A stretch of 64,000 nt of DNA from Salipaludibacillus sp. CUR1 (GTDB lineage: Bacteria; Bacillota; Bacilli; Bacillales; Salisediminibacteriaceae), in the NCBI RefSeq assembly GCF_021028955.1, contig NZ_JAIWPE010000069.1:124001-188000 (forward strand). Direction: 5' to 3'. Positions 62,637 to 64,000 of the stretch are shown one piece after another; position 1 is the stretch's first letter; the number at the start of each line of letters is the position of its first letter. The translations under genes were made by a program, and so were the position numbers. A model generated the notes under the pieces. The model saw only the letters and a program-made list of their open reading frames with translations. It did no database searches and was not told the DNA's origin.

Positions 62637-63545
62637 ATGACAAGTCAGGACCAGGATATCAGGTATAAAAAAGTGCGCTTTGGCGCGTGGGTAGGTATTG
62701 CAGGTAATGTCGTCTTAGCTGTGCTGAAAGGAATCATAGGTATGCTCGCAGACAGCCGCGCCTTAGTTGCTGATGCCGTGCACTCAGCTTCAGATGTGGT
62801 TGGCTCTGTAGCAGTTCTGATCGGTATAAGGGCCGCTAAACAGCCTCCGGATGAAGACCACCCCTATGGACACGGAAAAGCTGAAACAGTTACGGCAATT
62901 ATAGTGGCTGTCCTGTTGTTTGTGGTCGGACTGGAAATCGCTATTAGTGCTGTCCGTTCTTTTTATGAACCGATAGCTGTTCCCGGAATAATTGCTATCT
63001 ATGCTATTTTATTTTCTATTGTTGTGAAAGAATTAATGTTTAGGTATAAAATCTTTTTGGGTAAAAAATATAAGAGCGATGCTTTAATCACTGATGCCTG
63101 GCATCATCGTTCTGACGTCTTTTCTTCACTGGCTGCATTAGTGGGTGTCGGTGCTTCAATTATTGGCGGAAACATCGGATTAGACTGGCTGGTTTATATG
63201 GATCCTGCAGCTGGAATTTTTGTATCTCTTTTGATTATGAAAATGGGCTGGAAATTGGGCAGTGAAGCGATTCATAACACTCTTGACCACGTCCTCCATG
63301 AAGAAGACACAGTTGATATGTTCGAAAAAGCCGGCAGGGTAAAAGGTGTACTTAAAATTGACGAACTTCTGGCAAGAGAGCACGGCCATTATGTCATAGT
63401 GGATATAAAAATAGCAGTTGATCCGCAAATCACAGTGGAAGAAGGACACAGTATCGGAAAAGAAGTTAAAAAAGAGCTGATGGAAGATGGGTACGTCCAG
63501 GACGTCCGCGTCCATATCAATCCTTATACGAGAGAGGAGACATAA
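62637..63545 (+). CDS. CDF-family cation efflux protein
   Basis: The 302-residue transporter has six membrane helices and a cytoplasmic domain (about 205-300). Metal-site signatures: LVADAVHSASDVVGS (HxxxD in TM2, about 45) and DAWHHRSDVFSS (HxxxD in TM5, about 157), plus HPYGHGKAETV. Exported metal is probably Mn2+, Zn2+ or Fe2+; the DxxxD/HxxxD pattern alone does not decide. ATG 62637 has AAGGAAG 8 bases upstream. It precedes lapA by one base. Confidence 0.9.
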   Translation: MTSQDQDIRYKKVRFGAWVGIAGNVVLAVLKGIIGMLADSRALVADAVHSASDVVGSVAVLIGIRAAKQPPDEDHPYGHGKAETVTAIIVAVLLFVVGLEIAISAVRSFYEPIAVPGIIAIYAILFSIVVKELMFRYKIFLGKKYKSDALITDAWHHRSDVFSSLAALVGVGASIIGGNIGLDWLVYMDPAAGIFVSLLIMKMGWKLGSEAIHNTLDHVLHEEDTVDMFEKAGRVKGVLKIDELLAREHGHYVIVDIKIAVDPQITVEEGHSIGKEVKKELMEDGYVQDVRVHINPYTREET

Positions 63546-63546
63546 A

Positions 63547-63858
63547 ATGAAGGGACAATGGGGTTTAATTACAGGTCTCATTTTCGTGCTTATCATTGCT
63601 ATTTTTGCTGTTATTAATGTAGACCCTGTAGAAGTTAATTATTTATTCGGCCAAAACGAGTGGCCGCTTGTACTCATTATCCTCGGTTCAGTCCTTATGG
63701 GCGGACTTATTGTCGGCAGTGTGGGGATGGTTAAAATTCACCGCCTTCAGCAGGAAATTAAACAGTTAAAATCACACAGTGGAGATGCTAAAAGAAAGGA
63801 TAAAAAAGAATCAGGTAAGCCTGATGATCCTTCCGGACAACATAAAAAACATGTTTAA
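63547..63858 (+). CDS. lapA: LapA-domain membrane protein (YrvD-like)
   Basis: The 103-residue protein has two membrane helices (about 5-24 and 39-62), the LapA/DUF1049 pattern FAVINVDPVEVNYLFGQNEW, a short coiled coil (HRLQQEIKQLK) and a Lys/Asp-rich tail. In enterics LapA partners LapB to control LpxC, but that pathway is absent in Bacillota, so the role is unknown. ATG 63547 has GAGAGGAGA. Its place between secDF and recJ agrees with B. subtilis yrvD. Confidence 0.88.
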   Translation: MKGQWGLITGLIFVLIIAIFAVINVDPVEVNYLFGQNEWPLVLIILGSVLMGGLIVGSVGMVKIHRLQQEIKQLKSHSGDAKRKDKKESGKPDDPSGQHKKHV

Positions 63859-63873
63859 TGGTCCTTTGATTCA

Positions 63874-63902
63874 TTGCTCCCGCTCCTGACCTTTTGTATA
63901 AT
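63874..63902 (+). promoter_or_regulatory. Sigma-A promoter of recJ
   Basis: TTGCTC (63874-63879) and TATAAT (63897-63902) are 17 bases apart, 24 bases before the recJ ATG. Confidence 0.65.
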
Positions 63903-63926
63903 AAGTGAGTCAGGGGTGGTTTTTTT

Positions 63927-64000
63927 ATGCTTTCTTCACAAGCAGTATGGAATGTAACGGAAATTGATGAAGAAGAAGTTGGTCTTCTTGCAGATAAAAT
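63927..64000 (+). CDS. recJ: Single-strand DNA exonuclease RecJ, first codons only
   Basis: The frame from ATG 63927 runs off the right edge after 24 complete codons: MLSSQAVWNVTEIDEEEVGL and a few more. A short M-L-x-S..W start is usual for RecJ, and synteny (secDF, yrvD, yrvE/recJ) supports the call. CAGGGGTGG precedes the ATG. No catalytic motif is inside the window, so identity rests on position and the N-terminus. Confidence 0.7.
   Translation, partial: MLSSQAVWNVTEIDEEEVGLLADK

Overview
The window is from an endospore-forming, low-GC Bacillaceae bacterium. It carries a small acid-soluble spore protein, spo0B, spoVB, bofC, safA, coxA-like and yhaL genes, three YjcZ-type micro-proteins, strong AGGAGG ribosome sites, and gene order close to Bacillus subtilis. 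A NhaD-type transporter and acidic proteins would suit a halotolerant or alkaliphilic species, but the genus cannot be fixed from this sequence. There are no rRNA or tRNA genes, no CRISPR array and no intact insertion sequence.

Layout. 1-3135: the end of a leucine/isovalerate degradation operon (methylglutaconyl-CoA hydratase end, yngE, then scoAB, which activates the acetoacetate produced). 3295-9913: an SASP gene, the shared sugar-importer ATPase msmX, a PucR-like regulator, yheE, yheB, yheA, yhaX, a hotdog thioesterase and yhzD. 10116-24355: a LSm-like small protein, yhaO-yhaN (DNA repair, with a LexA-like box), the secretion-stress pair cssRS placed between yhaN and yhaM, then yhaM, yhaL, prsA, YjcZ micro-genes, a DUF2140 protein, a DUF3267 protein and scoC/hpr. 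24693-39295: serC, hit, ecsABC, a class F-like sortase with a DUF4397 surface substrate, a YhaA-type M20 amidohydrolase, ccdA, pbpF and hemEHY. Up to here the order largely follows the B. subtilis yhe-yha-ecs-hem block.

After a ureohydrolase-family gene and an orphan sporulation-type histidine kinase, the window changes to a second B. subtilis block that lies far away in that genome: spo0B-obg-pheB-pheA-safA-coxA-yrbC-bofC-ruvAB-queA-tgt-yajC-yrzE-yrbG-spoVB-comN-secD-secF-lapA-recJ (42349-64000). Genes for an ArsB/NhaD transporter, a DUF368 membrane protein and a CDF cation exporter are interleaved in it. SecD and SecF are separate overlapping genes, not the single SecDF polypeptide of B. 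subtilis.

The most unusual non-coding content is a family of mosaic intergenic repeats (17174-17362, 22056-22769, 30938-31251 and a decayed end at 3141-3193). They share inverted modules and GGCTGGG..CAAAA / TTTTGTCCCAGCC ends. Functionally the window combines secretion and envelope quality control (prsA, cssRS, ecs, secDF, yajC, pbpF, sortase), sporulation commitment (kinase-spo0B, scoC, bofC, spoVB, spore proteins), haem synthesis, DNA repair (yhaON, ruvAB, recJ) and tRNA queuosine modification.
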